The translations under genes were made by a program, and so were the position numbers. DNA of 35,548 bases. It comes from JANNRR01 sp031401675 (GTDB taxonomy: Bacteria > Pseudomonadota > Alphaproteobacteria > Rhodobacterales > Rhodobacteraceae). The notes below the pieces were generated by a model that was not told where the DNA came from, did no database searches, and saw nothing but the letters and a program-made list of their open reading frames with translations. Shown here piece by piece: positions 22,671-30,675 of this stretch; the first letter of the stretch is position 1; the number at the start of each line of letters is the position of its first letter. Where the stretch lies: contig JANNRR010000025.1 in the NCBI GenBank assembly GCA_031401675.1, positions 1-35,548 on the forward strand, read 5' to 3'.

Positions 22671-23549
22671 CTACACCTTGAGAGCCTCGGAAATGCTGGC
22701 GGCCGTCCGCTGAAGCCGCGGCAGGACACGGCTTTCCATCTCTGCCGCCGTGGTCCGCACGGTCGGCACGCTGACGTTGATCGCGCCCACCAGACCACCC
22801 GCAGAATTGCGCAGCGGCACAGCGACGGCAATCAGCCCGATCTCCATTTCCTGATCGACCAGTGCCCAACCCTTGTCGCGCACCACCTCAAGTATCTTGC
22901 GGAACTCGGTGCGGCTGGTCACCGTGCGTTCGGTGATCCTGGTCAGGGGAATGTCCCGAAGCATCGCTTCCCACTTGTCGCTGGGCTGGGCGGCCAGCAG
23001 CACGCGTCCTGTGGCCGTCGAATGCGCTGGAAACCGCGCGCCCACGGCAATGCCGACGCTGAGGATGCGATGATACTGCGCCCCGCTGACATACACGACA
23101 TCGAATTTGTCGAGCACCGCAGCCGAACAGGATTCGCGAAGTTCTTCCGACAGATGGTCGATGAACGGGCGGGCGATGTCCCATGAGCCTTTGGACGACA
23201 GCACCGAATGGCCCAATTCCAGCACTTTCGGCGTCAGATCGAACAGTTTGCCGTCCGCCACGGCATAGCCCTCATGCACCAGCGTCAACAGGATGCGCCG
23301 TGCGCCGGCACGGGTATTGTCGGTCTCTGCCGCCACATCGGATAGGGTCATCTTGCGGCGTGTTCGGTTGAAAGCGCGCAACACTTCCAATCCGCGCGCC
23401 AGCGAACTTACGTAATCACGCGGGTTGATCCCGCCGTTTGCGTCATCCTCGGTCCAGTCGAACGACGCAGTCATCATGCCGGATCGCTGCAATGCCTTGG
23501 GCGTCAGCGGCATTGCCTTGGGAGCCTTGGTATTCACGTTGTCTGCCAT
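22671..23549 (-). CDS. IclR-family transcriptional regulator (PcaR/PobR-like)
   Basis: A 292-residue regulator. An N-terminal arm precedes the winged helix-turn-helix (DYVSSLARGLEVLRAFN, MTLSDVAAETDNTRAGARRI, about residues 45-98). The IclR effector domain follows (LRESCSAAVLDKFDVVYV, FPAHSTATGRVLLAA, EIGLIAVAVPLRNSAGGLVG, AINVSVPTVR). Its arrangement is like PcaU/PcaR regulators of aromatic-acid genes, which respond to pathway metabolites. GGAGG five bases before ATG 23549 decides the start; an ATG at 23570 is weaker. It is convergent with the flavoprotein gene and divergent from the aminotransferase operon, with a putative operator in the gap. I infer it controls the whole cluster; activator or repressor action cannot be told. 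Confidence 0.88.
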   Translation of the reverse strand: MADNVNTKAPKAMPLTPKALQRSGMMTASFDWTEDDANGGINPRDYVSSLARGLEVLRAFNRTRRKMTLSDVAAETDNTRAGARRILLTLVHEGYAVADGKLFDLTPKVLELGHSVLSSKGSWDIARPFIDHLSEELRESCSAAVLDKFDVVYVSGAQYHRILSVGIAVGARFPAHSTATGRVLLAAQPSDKWEAMLRDIPLTRITERTVTSRTEFRKILEVVRDKGWALVDQEMEIGLIAVAVPLRNSAGGLVGAINVSVPTVRTTAAEMESRVLPRLQRTAASISEALKV

Positions 23550-23693
23550 GCTTGCCTCCGCATCGGGCATCGCTGCACCTTGCGTCGTTTGGTCCGAATA
23601 CCAGCAAAACACAATCTTGTAGTCGTATGGCCGACTGCTCTGAGAAAAACACACCTTGCCATAGCGTTCATCCACGGATCATATCGCACAAGA

Positions 23694-23708
23694 GTGCGCC
23701 ATGTGAAC
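23694..23708. promoter_or_regulatory. Putative IclR-family operator, copy 5
   Basis: GTGCGCCATGTGAAC matches all defined positions of the consensus. It lies 26 bases upstream of the small ORF start (23734) and 145 bases upstream of the iclR start on the other strand. Placement beside the regulator gene supports autoregulation and supports the link between this motif and this regulator. GCACAA lies just to its left. Confidence 0.7.
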
Positions 23709-23733
23709 ACCCTAATCATCGGGAGATCATGTC

Positions 23734-23901
23734 ATGACCAGCGGGTCCGCGGTTGCTGCCGGATCGGATCAGCCAGCAACCTTGCACCGGCTTTACGCTG
23801 GCAGTCGGATTGCAGTGTTTAACGCTGACGGCCGCATGTGGCAGGGCCCTGCTGGCGCGCTTGATCTTGAGGTCAACCCAAGGCTGGAGAATACGGCATG
23901 A
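23734..23901 (+). CDS. Small ORF of 55 codons, coupled to the aminotransferase gene
   Basis: ATG 23734 has GGGAG eight bases upstream. The frame stays open to TGA 23899-23901, which overlaps the aminotransferase ATG (23898) in an ATGA arrangement. The product starts MTSGSAVAAGSDQPATLHRL and contains RIAVFNADGRMWQGPAGALD near its end. I recognise no family. The good ribosome site, the exact 4-base overlap shared with the next junction in this operon, and its position right after the operator argue for a translated gene or a coupling leader. No signal peptide or membrane helix is seen. Low predicted complexity means function cannot be guessed. Confidence 0.55.
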   Translation: MTSGSAVAAGSDQPATLHRLYAGSRIAVFNADGRMWQGPAGALDLEVNPRLENTA

Positions 23902-25292
23902 CCCTCGATCTGCCCCACATCAATGACGAGCTTGCGGCATGGGACCGCAATTGCCTGCTGCACCCCACCACCCACACCGCAAACCACGCGCGCGGCGATG
24001 TGCCGGGCCGCATAATCACCGGCGGCTCGGGCGTGTTTGTCGAAGACCGAGATGGCAAGCGGTATCTTGACGCATTCGGTGCGCTCTATTGCGTGAATGC
24101 AGGCTACGGGCGGGCAGAAATTGCCGATGCGATGGCCGAACAGGCCCACAAGCTGGCGTTTTTCCACGCGTTCGCCGGGCATGGCAATGAACCGGCGATC
24201 CGGCTGGCCAAAATGATCATGGACCGCGCGCCCGACCATATGGCACGGGTGTATTTCGGCCTGTCGGGGTCGGATGCCAATGAGACCAACGTGAAACTCG
24301 CGTGGCACTACAACATCCTGCGCGGCAAGCCGGAGAAGCGCAAGATCATCAGCCGGTGGCGTGCCTATCATGGCTCGGGGCTGGTGTCGGGGTCGCTGAC
24401 CGGGCTGCGCGCCTATCACGCCCGGTTTCATCTGCCGCTGGCGGGGTTTTTGCACACAGATACGCCGCATTACCTGCGCCGGGAACATGCTGCGCAATCG
24501 CCCGAAGCATTCACCGATTATCTGATCGCCCGACTTGAGGCGATGATCGAAGCCGAAGGCCCCGAGACCGTCGCGGCCTTCATCGGCGAGCCGATCATGG
24601 GCACCGGCGGCATCTTGCCGCCGCCGCCCGGCTATTGGGAAAAGGTGCAGTCGGTTCTGGCCCGCCACGACATCTTGTTGATCGCGGACGAGGTGGTGAC
24701 CGGCTTTGGCCGCACCGGCAGCATGTTCGGGTCCGTCAATTATGGCCTGAAGCCCGATTTCATCACCATAGCCAAGGGCCTGACCAGCGCTTATGCGCCG
24801 CTTTCGGGCTCGATCATCTCCCGCCGGGTGTTCGATGTGCTGATGCAAGGGTCGGACGATTTCGGCGCGCTGGCGCACGGCTGGACCTATTCGGCGCATC
24901 CGGTCAGCTGTGCGGCCGGGGTGGCGACGCTGAAGCTGGTCGACGATTTTGGGTTGGTGGGCAACGCGGCGACGACCGGGGCCCATCTGAACGTCTGCCT
25001 GAAGGCGGCGCTGGCCGGGCACCCCAACGTTGCCGAAGTGCGCGGCCAAGGTTTGCTGGCCGCGGTCGAGCTCATGAAGGATCCCATAGCGCGCATATGG
25101 TTCGATCCGCCGATGAGCATCAGCCTGAAGGTGACAGCAGCGATGTTGCGGCGCGGCGTCATTGCCCGCCCCTTGCCCGAGGGCGACATCATCGGCTTCG
25201 CTCCGCCGCTGTGCATCACCCCCGCCGAAGTCGATCGGGTCGTCGAAACAGTCCGCGATGCGGTGCATGAGGTGCTGGGTCCGGGGGCATGA
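23898..25292 (+). CDS. Class III PLP-dependent aminotransferase (omega-amino acid type)
   Basis: A 464-residue fold-type I aminotransferase. Visible family marks are the GRIITGGSGVFVEDRDGKRY start of the core, LYCVNAGYG, FGLSGSDANETNVKLAWHYN, SRWRAYHGSG, IGEPIMGTGGILPPP, the Asp that contacts the pyridine nitrogen in LIADEVVTGFGRTG, and Lys293 of ITIAKGLTSAYAPLSG, which forms the internal aldimine. This subgroup commonly uses pyruvate and omega-amino acids or amines. It starts in an ATGA overlap with the small ORF and ends in an ATGA overlap with the deacetylase-like gene, so three genes form a tight operon next to the IclR regulator. The amine donor is unknown. Confidence 0.9.
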   Translation: MTLDLPHINDELAAWDRNCLLHPTTHTANHARGDVPGRIITGGSGVFVEDRDGKRYLDAFGALYCVNAGYGRAEIADAMAEQAHKLAFFHAFAGHGNEPAIRLAKMIMDRAPDHMARVYFGLSGSDANETNVKLAWHYNILRGKPEKRKIISRWRAYHGSGLVSGSLTGLRAYHARFHLPLAGFLHTDTPHYLRREHAAQSPEAFTDYLIARLEAMIEAEGPETVAAFIGEPIMGTGGILPPPPGYWEKVQSVLARHDILLIADEVVTGFGRTGSMFGSVNYGLKPDFITIAKGLTSAYAPLSGSIISRRVFDVLMQGSDDFGALAHGWTYSAHPVSCAAGVATLKLVDDFGLVGNAATTGAHLNVCLKAALAGHPNVAEVRGQGLLAAVELMKDPIARIWFDPPMSISLKVTAAMLRRGVIARPLPEGDIIGFAPPLCITPAEVDRVVETVRDAVHEVLGPGA

Positions 25293-26188
25293 ATTCGGAC
25301 CAGCCTTGGCTGACCCCGGAAAGCGAATGGCGCGGGCTGGTGAACCGCGTCCGGGCCGGGCAGCCTTTGCGCCCTGCCACATGGCCCGGCGGCGCGCGCT
25401 GTGCTGTGGCACTGTCCTTTGACTGCGACCATGAAACCTTCGAACTGGGCCAGGGCCGCTCGGCGATCGGGCGCCTGGCCTGGGGCGAATACGGCCGGCG
25501 GCGGGGCGTGCCGCGTGTCCTTGAGGTTCTGGGACGGCATGGGGTGCGGGCCAGCTTCTTCACGCCCGCCGTTGCCGGACTGATCGACCCGGAGGCGCTG
25601 CGGCCCATCGTCGAGATGGGGCACGAGATTGGCGTGCACGGCTGGCTGCACGAAAACAACTCCCGCCTTGATCGCGCGACGGAACGGGACCTGATGCTGC
25701 GCGCACGCGATGCGCTGGAACGGATGACGGGGCAGCGTCCGGTGGGACACCGTTCCGCCAACTGGGATCTCAGCCCCCATACGATCGAATTGGTTGCGGA
25801 ACTGGGCTTTGCCTATGACAGCAGCCTGATGGCGGATGACGAGTGCTATGAACTTGTCACCAACGGCATCCCGACCGGCGTTGTGGAAGTGCCGGTCGAG
25901 TGGCTGCGCGATGATGCCGTCTATTTCCTGTTCAACCGCGATCCTGCGACGCGCCCGTTCACCCCGCCCGAAGCCGTTTTCGACATCTTCCGCCGCGAAT
26001 TCGATGCGGCTTTCGACGAAGGCGGGCTGTTCCAGCTTGTGATGCATCCATTCGTGATCGGCTACCGGTCACGGATATGGATTCTCGATCAACTGATCGT
26101 CCACGCAAAATCGCGCGGCGATGTCTGGTTCGCCACCCATGCTGACATTGCCGCCTGGGTCTGGCAAAACCGCCTCGCGCAGCCCTGA
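25289..26188 (+). CDS. Polysaccharide deacetylase-family (NodB-fold) hydrolase
   Basis: A 299-residue NodB-homology protein. Motif 1 is ALSFDCDHE with catalytic Asp and metal-binding Asp. Motif 2 is HEIGVHGWLHEN with the two His ligands. Motif 3 is GHRSANWDLS, normally an R-[AP]-P-Y-G phrase, here with Arg retained. Near the end VMHPFVIG supplies the catalytic His. There is no signal peptide, so it acts in the cytoplasm, and glycan deacetylation is unlikely. PuuE-type allantoinases and some cyclic amide or N-acyl hydrolases share this fold and location. In this context it probably hydrolyses an amide or imide bond in a small catabolite. It overlaps the aminotransferase stop by four bases. Confidence 0.85.
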   Translation: MNSDQPWLTPESEWRGLVNRVRAGQPLRPATWPGGARCAVALSFDCDHETFELGQGRSAIGRLAWGEYGRRRGVPRVLEVLGRHGVRASFFTPAVAGLIDPEALRPIVEMGHEIGVHGWLHENNSRLDRATERDLMLRARDALERMTGQRPVGHRSANWDLSPHTIELVAELGFAYDSSLMADDECYELVTNGIPTGVVEVPVEWLRDDAVYFLFNRDPATRPFTPPEAVFDIFRREFDAAFDEGGLFQLVMHPFVIGYRSRIWILDQLIVHAKSRGDVWFATHADIAAWVWQNRLAQP

Positions 26189-26375
26189 CCCCCGCCTGCC
26201 TCTGACCTCCATCCTTAACAATCAGAGCGCGAGTTTGCGACAGTAGCGGCGAGACGATCCCGCTGCTGGCGGCGCAAAAGTCGGCCATGTTGACCCGTCT
26301 TGGCGACAGGGAGGTTAGGAGTATATTCGGCGGGTATTAAATCGGAAAGTGCGTCCTGCTTGTCGAGACGTCGCT
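26189..26375. other. Convergent gap between hydrolase and sugar-permease genes
   Basis: 187 bases between two convergent genes. No clear hairpin-plus-T terminator and no ORF are seen. Composition is slightly less GC-rich around 26320-26345. Confidence 0.4.
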
Positions 26376-27395
26376 CTATGCCTTGCGCCGACGGGATTTT
26401 GCAAAGGTATCGAACGCGACCGCCAGCACGATGATTACTCCGATGATGATTTGCTGGATGTAGGAGGACACATTCAGGATCACCAGGCCATTCAGCAATA
26501 CCCCGATCAGCAGCGAACCGATGACGGTGCCAAAGATGGTGCCAACGCCACCGAACAAGCTGGTGCCGCCAATGACAACCGAGGCAATCACGGTCAGTTC
26601 GTAACCGGTCCCTGCCACAGCCTCGGCCGAGTTCAATCGCGCCGACAAGACAAAGGCGCAAAGACCGGCAAAGAATCCCATGATGACGTAGACCGAGCAG
26701 ATGATGGCGTTGACATTCAGGCCCGACAGCCGCGCCGCCTCGGGATTGCCGCCGACGGCATAGACCCGCCGACCGAAGCGGGAATAGCGCAACACGATAT
26801 GGGCCGCCACCGCACAGACCAGAAAAATGATGACGGGGACCGGAACCGGGCCGATCTTGCCCTGGCCCCACCAAGCAAAGCCGGGCTCGAACCCCGAAAT
26901 CGGACCTCCGGCCGCGAACAGCAGGGCTGCCCCGCGAAAGACCGACATGCCGCCCAGCGTCACCACGAACGGCGGCACTTTCAGTCTGGTAATGCTGAAC
27001 CCCTGGATGTAGCCGCCTGCGACCCCGATCAAGATCGCAGACAGCGCCGCAAGCGGCCAGCCAAAGCCGATCGTATCATCACCCACGGTGAACCGGTCGG
27101 ACAGGCCGCCCTTGGCAACCGCAGCGGCCACCAGCCCGGCAAATGCCAGCAACGACCCGATCGACAAATCGATTCCGGCGGTCAGGATCACAAAGGTCAT
27201 GCCGATGGCCAAAAGCCCGGTGACCGAAACTTGCCGTGCAATGTTGAACAGGTTGATCTGGGTCAGAAAGCGCGGCTCGATAACGGCAAACACCGCCATC
27301 AGCACGATCAGAAAGATCAGCGGTGCGAACCGCGAGGCAAAGCCAAAGAAATCCCAGCCGGCATCGGCTTCGGCTCCGCGCGTCATATCTGCCAC
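26376..27395 (-). CDS. Ribose-type sugar ABC transporter permease (RbsC-like)
   Basis: A 339-residue BPD_transp_2 permease with eight to ten membrane helices. Examples are FAPLIFLIVLMAVFAVIEPR at the start, VTGLLAIGMTFVILTAGIDL, and FDTFAKSRRRKA as the cytoplasmic tail. The conserved GIDLSIGSLLAFAGLVAA, VTLGGMSVFRGAALL, YAVGGNPEAARLSGLNV and VIGGTSLFGGVGTIFGTVIG phrases are diagnostic. Start is GTG 27395 with GGGGGA seven bases upstream; ATG 27386 is an alternative. It follows the ATPase by 21 bases. Specificity within the ribose/xylose/inositol group cannot be read. Confidence 0.92.
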   Translation of the reverse strand: MADMTRGAEADAGWDFFGFASRFAPLIFLIVLMAVFAVIEPRFLTQINLFNIARQVSVTGLLAIGMTFVILTAGIDLSIGSLLAFAGLVAAAVAKGGLSDRFTVGDDTIGFGWPLAALSAILIGVAGGYIQGFSITRLKVPPFVVTLGGMSVFRGAALLFAAGGPISGFEPGFAWWGQGKIGPVPVPVIIFLVCAVAAHIVLRYSRFGRRVYAVGGNPEAARLSGLNVNAIICSVYVIMGFFAGLCAFVLSARLNSAEAVAGTGYELTVIASVVIGGTSLFGGVGTIFGTVIGSLLIGVLLNGLVILNVSSYIQQIIIGVIIVLAVAFDTFAKSRRRKA

Positions 27396-27416
27396 GTCAT
27401 CTTCCCCCGGTCGCCT

Positions 27417-28961
27417 TTATGCCGCCCGACCTATCGGAGCGGTCATTAATGTCATCAGCTTTTCCTGGTCTGCATCGGCGCGCATGATCTCGCCCGTTAC
27501 CCGCCCCTCGCGCATGGTCACGATACGGTCGGAAACGGCCAGAATCTCCGGCAGTTCCGACGATATCGCAATGACCGCGATTCCCGCATTGGCCATTTCG
27601 AACAAGAGGTTGTGCACTTCGACTTTTGCCCCAACGTCAATGCCGCGCGTGGGTTCATCGACAATCAGGATTCTGGGCCCCAACGCCAGCCAACGGGCCA
27701 GAACTACCTTTTGCTGATTGCCTCCCGACAAGTTGCCGACCAATTGATCGGGATGGGTCATCCGGATGTTCAGGCGCTTCCTGAATTCTGCAACCAGATC
27801 AGCCTCTTTCCGACTGTCGATGAAGGCGCCCCACCGTCTGATCTTGTCAAGAACCGCGATCGACAGATTGGTCTTGATGGCCAGCGACAGGAAAAGCGCC
27901 TGTTGCTTGCGATCTTCGGGCACGAGGCCGATACCCAGATGGATCGCCTGTTGTGGCGTCCGGATGGTGACCGGCTTGCCATCGATCAGCACGCGGCCGG
28001 AGTCAAACGGGTCAGCACCAAAGATCGCGCGCGCTGTTTCGGTGCGCCCGGCACCGATCAGGCCGGCGATCCCCAAAATCTCGCCGCGGCGCACCTCGAA
28101 CGAGACATTGCGCAGTTCGATGGCCGTGGGCGAGGTGGGTGTGCGCATTCGGACCAGGTTCTCGACAGCCAGGGCAATCGGCCCCGGTTTCACGTCGGCC
28201 CGACGCGCATTCAGCGCGTTCAACTCCCGCCCCACCATCAGGCGGATGATCCCCTCGACGGTGGTTTCCGAAACCTGTCCGGCCCCGGCATTCCGGCCAT
28301 CGCGCAGCACGGTAAAACGATCGCAGATGCGAAACACCTCTTCCAGCCGGTGCGTCACAAAGATCGTCGATATGCCCTCGGCCTTCAGATCAAGCACCAG
28401 TCTGAACAGTTTTTCGACTTCAGCCAGACTCAACGCCGACGTCGGCTCATCCATCACGATCAGCTTGGATTGCATCGACAGAGCGCGGGCGATTTCGACC
28501 ATTTGCTGTTCGGCTACGGAAAGCTGGCGCACCAGCGTCTCCGGGCTGCGGTCCAGACCGATCCGTCGGGTCAGCGCTTCCGTTGCCTTGGCAAGGGCGC
28601 GCCCGTCGACAAACAAACGGGACCCGGGCTCGCGCCCGATGAAAACGTTGTCGGCCACCGACATGTTCGGGGCCAGCGTGAATTCCTGATAGATCGTCAC
28701 CACGCCCCGGTTCTGGCTGTCCTGCGGGTTGGCAAGCATGACGGTTTCGCCTGCGATTTCGATGGTACCGCTGTCTGTCTTCTGGGCCCCTGCAAGGATT
28801 TTCAGCAAGGTCGACTTGCCGGCCCCGTTCTCGCCCAGCAGCGCGTGTACTTCGCCCTGGGCAACCTCGAAACTTACTCCGTCCAGCGCTTTTACGCCGG
28901 GGAACGACTTCGAAATCCCGATCATCCGCAACAGGGGATCGGCAACTGAGCCAAGGGTCAT
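27417..28961 (-). CDS. Ribose-type sugar ABC transporter ATP-binding protein (RbsA-like)
   Basis: A 514-residue protein with two tandem ABC domains. The first has Walker A GENGAGKST, the signature-like QLSVAEQQMVEIARAL and Walker B VMDEPTSAL. The second has the degenerate P-loop GLIGAGRTE, as usual for the RbsA/MglA group, followed by the signature NLSGGNQQKVVLARWLAL and Walker B ILIVDEPTRGIDVG. The start at 28961 has little Shine-Dalgarno sequence. The gap of 74 bases to the binding-protein gene contains an inverted repeat at 28992-29018. Confidence 0.93.
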   Translation of the reverse strand: MTLGSVADPLLRMIGISKSFPGVKALDGVSFEVAQGEVHALLGENGAGKSTLLKILAGAQKTDSGTIEIAGETVMLANPQDSQNRGVVTIYQEFTLAPNMSVADNVFIGREPGSRLFVDGRALAKATEALTRRIGLDRSPETLVRQLSVAEQQMVEIARALSMQSKLIVMDEPTSALSLAEVEKLFRLVLDLKAEGISTIFVTHRLEEVFRICDRFTVLRDGRNAGAGQVSETTVEGIIRLMVGRELNALNARRADVKPGPIALAVENLVRMRTPTSPTAIELRNVSFEVRRGEILGIAGLIGAGRTETARAIFGADPFDSGRVLIDGKPVTIRTPQQAIHLGIGLVPEDRKQQALFLSLAIKTNLSIAVLDKIRRWGAFIDSRKEADLVAEFRKRLNIRMTHPDQLVGNLSGGNQQKVVLARWLALGPRILIVDEPTRGIDVGAKVEVHNLLFEMANAGIAVIAISSELPEILAVSDRIVTMREGRVTGEIMRADADQEKLMTLMTAPIGRAA

Positions 28962-28991
28962 CGTGGTGCCGGTGACTGGAGGACAGGAATA

Positions 28992-29018
28992 GGGGCCCGG
29001 GTCAAAGCACCAGGCCCC
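28992..29018 (-). terminator. Inverted repeat between binding-protein and ATPase genes
   Basis: GGGGCC at 28992-28997 pairs with GGCCCC at 29013-29018 around a 15-base loop. No T tract follows. It may act as an mRNA-stabilising or attenuating stem, as at 8658, but this one is weaker. Confidence 0.4.
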
Positions 29019-29035
29019 CGCTTGGCGCTGTGCGC

Positions 29036-29983
29036 CTACTTTACTTCGCCCATCCGTTCGCCGATCTCCAGATTGTCCTTGGTCACGGCAACAGGGGTCA
29101 GAAGCGTCATCGCTTCGGCGGGCTTGGTGCCATCCTTGATGAAATCCATCAGGATCTGCACGCCCGTCGCACTCTGCTTGCCCGGGAACTGCTCGATTGT
29201 CGCCGTCAGGCCGCCATCTCGGACCTGTGCCAGGGCTTCGGGCAGTGCGTCAAAGCCGATGATGACGATGCCGGTCAGTCCGCGTGCTTTCACCGCCTCC
29301 ATGGCGCCAAGCGCCATGTCGTCGTTGGCAGCCACGATCACCTGAGGCGCAGCATCCATGCCCGAAAGCGCGGCCTCGGTCACAGAAAGCCCTTTGGACC
29401 GGTCAAACCCGGCCGTTTGCTCGAATACGATCTGGTATTTTTCGCCAGCCGCATCCAGCACGTTGTGCAGGCCCTGATTGCGGTCAATCGCGGGTGAAGC
29501 ACCCGACTGACCCTGTAGGTTGATGATAGTGGCCCCATCGGGGAACATCGCGACGATCAGGTTGCCCTGTGCTTCGCCGCCCTTGACGTTGTCCGCGCCG
29601 ACATGCGCGAGGATACCCTCGACCGAGGCAACCCGGCGGTCGACGGTAACAACCGGGATACCGGCTTCAATCGCCTGCATGATGGCTGGCGCCATGGCAT
29701 CGACTTCATTGGGGCTGATGATGATGCCCTTGACGCCGCGCGCAATCGCGGCTTCCACATCGGCTGTCTGCTTGGGCGAAGAAACCTGACCATCGCTTTC
29801 GATTGCAATGCCGCCCTGATCGTCAACCGCAGCCTTCATCGCGTTCATCATGTGAACAAAGAACGGAAACGTCAGACCCGGAACCGACGTCAGAATTTCA
29901 GGCTTGTCTTGTGCCGCCGCAGGGCCGCTCATGGCCAGTGCTACGCTTCCTGCAACCACCAGTGTTTTCATGAAACTGCGCAT
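29036..29983 (-). CDS. Ribose-type sugar ABC transporter, periplasmic binding protein (RbsB-like)
   Basis: A 315-residue Peripla_BP_4 protein. The Sec signal peptide is RSFMKTLVVAGSVALAMSGP with likely cleavage after AAA-Q near residue 24. The mature part shows GLTFPFFVHMMNAMKAAVDD, ARGVKGIIISPNEVDAMAPA, VVTVDRRV, IINLQGQSGASPAIDRNQGL, VIVAANDDMALGAMEAV and the C-terminal VQILMDFIKDG, all standard for the family. GGGAGG precedes ATG 29983. It is the first gene of the rbsBAC-type operon. A hairpin-forming ATGCCC/GGGCAT repeat (30001-30019) lies just upstream. Confidence 0.92.
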   Translation of the reverse strand: MRSFMKTLVVAGSVALAMSGPAAAQDKPEILTSVPGLTFPFFVHMMNAMKAAVDDQGGIAIESDGQVSSPKQTADVEAAIARGVKGIIISPNEVDAMAPAIMQAIEAGIPVVTVDRRVASVEGILAHVGADNVKGGEAQGNLIVAMFPDGATIINLQGQSGASPAIDRNQGLHNVLDAAGEKYQIVFEQTAGFDRSKGLSVTEAALSGMDAAPQVIVAANDDMALGAMEAVKARGLTGIVIIGFDALPEALAQVRDGGLTATIEQFPGKQSATGVQILMDFIKDGTKPAEAMTLLTPVAVTKDNLEIGERMGEVK

Positions 29984-30000
29984 GTTTTCCTCCCTGAAAA

Positions 30001-30019
30001 ATGCCCCTGCATCGGGCAT
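30001..30019. promoter_or_regulatory. Inverted repeat in the leader of the sugar transporter operon
   Basis: ATGCCC and GGGCAT arms surround CTGCATC, 18 bases upstream of the rbsB-like start. It could be an operator or a leader hairpin. Nothing further ties it to a regulator. Confidence 0.3.
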
Positions 30020-30465
30020 GGAACACCTGCCGGAGTCAATGCTGTCCTGCGGCTGGATGCCCCTTTCATTGCCGGGATGACGGCGGGCACCTTCGAGCGC
30101 AAGCCGATCCCGGGCCGAACCGGAAAAGGGGCCAGTTTGCGCTGCGCTTGCTTACCCTGCTTTGCGGCAAAAGTCCCGATCGTGCCCCCCGCCGTTGCGG
30201 TTCAAGAACATCATCTCGGGAACGAATTTCTGCGAAACCCCGAAGTGCCGGGCCGCTACGCGATGCCCGTTCCGTTCATCTGCAACCGCTCCGGTATTGC
30301 CGGGGGCTGCAGCTTGGGAAGCGGATGCCGCATCATGGGCAAGACAGCGAACAGGTTTTCACGTCCGTCATTCGCACCTGGAAGCTGCCTGCACCGAGCC
30401 GGGTGTCATGCTTCCATGCGCCGCTCCGACAACGCGTTGATTCCGGATCGATTTGCGAAATTTCT
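30020..30465. other. Long intergenic region upstream of the sugar transporter operon
   Basis: About 446 bases between the transporter leader and tRNA-Leu. Open frames exist on the plus strand but show Arg/Pro/Cys-rich composition typical of non-coding high-GC DNA, no ribosome site and no known motif. It probably contains the transporter promoter. I see nothing more specific. Confidence 0.4.
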
Positions 30466-30552
30466 TGGTGCGGATGAAAGGACTCGAACCTTCACGGGAG
30501 TTACCCCACAGCGACCTCAACGCTGCGCGTCTACCAATTCCGCCACATCCGC
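30466..30552 (-). tRNA. tRNA-Leu (anticodon GAG)
   Basis: The minus strand folds as a class II tRNA. The acceptor GCGGATG pairs with CATCCGC, and CCA is encoded. The D-arm contains TGGCGGAATTGGTAGACGC. The anticodon arm is CAGCG-TTGAGGT-CGCTG with anticodon GAG. The variable arm GGGGTAACTCCC is of the long leucine type, and the T-arm is GAAGGTTCGAGTCCTTTC. Length is 87 bases with CCA. GAG reads CUC and CUU codons. Confidence 0.95.
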
Positions 30553-30598
30553 ATGCCGTGGTTTCATAGCGGCTGGGTTTGCAGTTGTGAAGGGCATT

Positions 30599-30619
30599 CT
30601 TTGGCCAGTTCGGCCAAAG
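30599..30619. repeat. Perfect 8-bp inverted repeat
   Basis: CTTTGGCC and GGCCAAAG surround AGTTC, between the tRNA-Leu gene and the end of the peptidoglycan-binding protein gene. A T tract is lacking on either strand. It may help end transcription of the minus-strand gene before the tRNA. Confidence 0.4.
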
Positions 30620-30675
30620 CAGGCGCGCGGCCGTTAGTGCGCCGCCCGGCCCGGGAGCCGGTCTGACGGGCCATT

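Noticed and set aside
27612..28949. 445-codon plus-strand open frame opposite the RbsA-like gene
   Set aside because: Antisense shadow; all ABC motifs are on the minus strand.
29843..29857. GTTCATCATGTGAAC, a good match to the IclR-type consensus
   Set aside because: It lies inside the rbsB-like coding sequence and encodes conserved residues (FVHMMNAM region), so it is most likely a chance match.
30001..30637. Plus-strand open frames upstream of and across tRNA-Leu
   Set aside because: They read through a tRNA gene and show Arg/Pro/Cys-rich non-coding composition.
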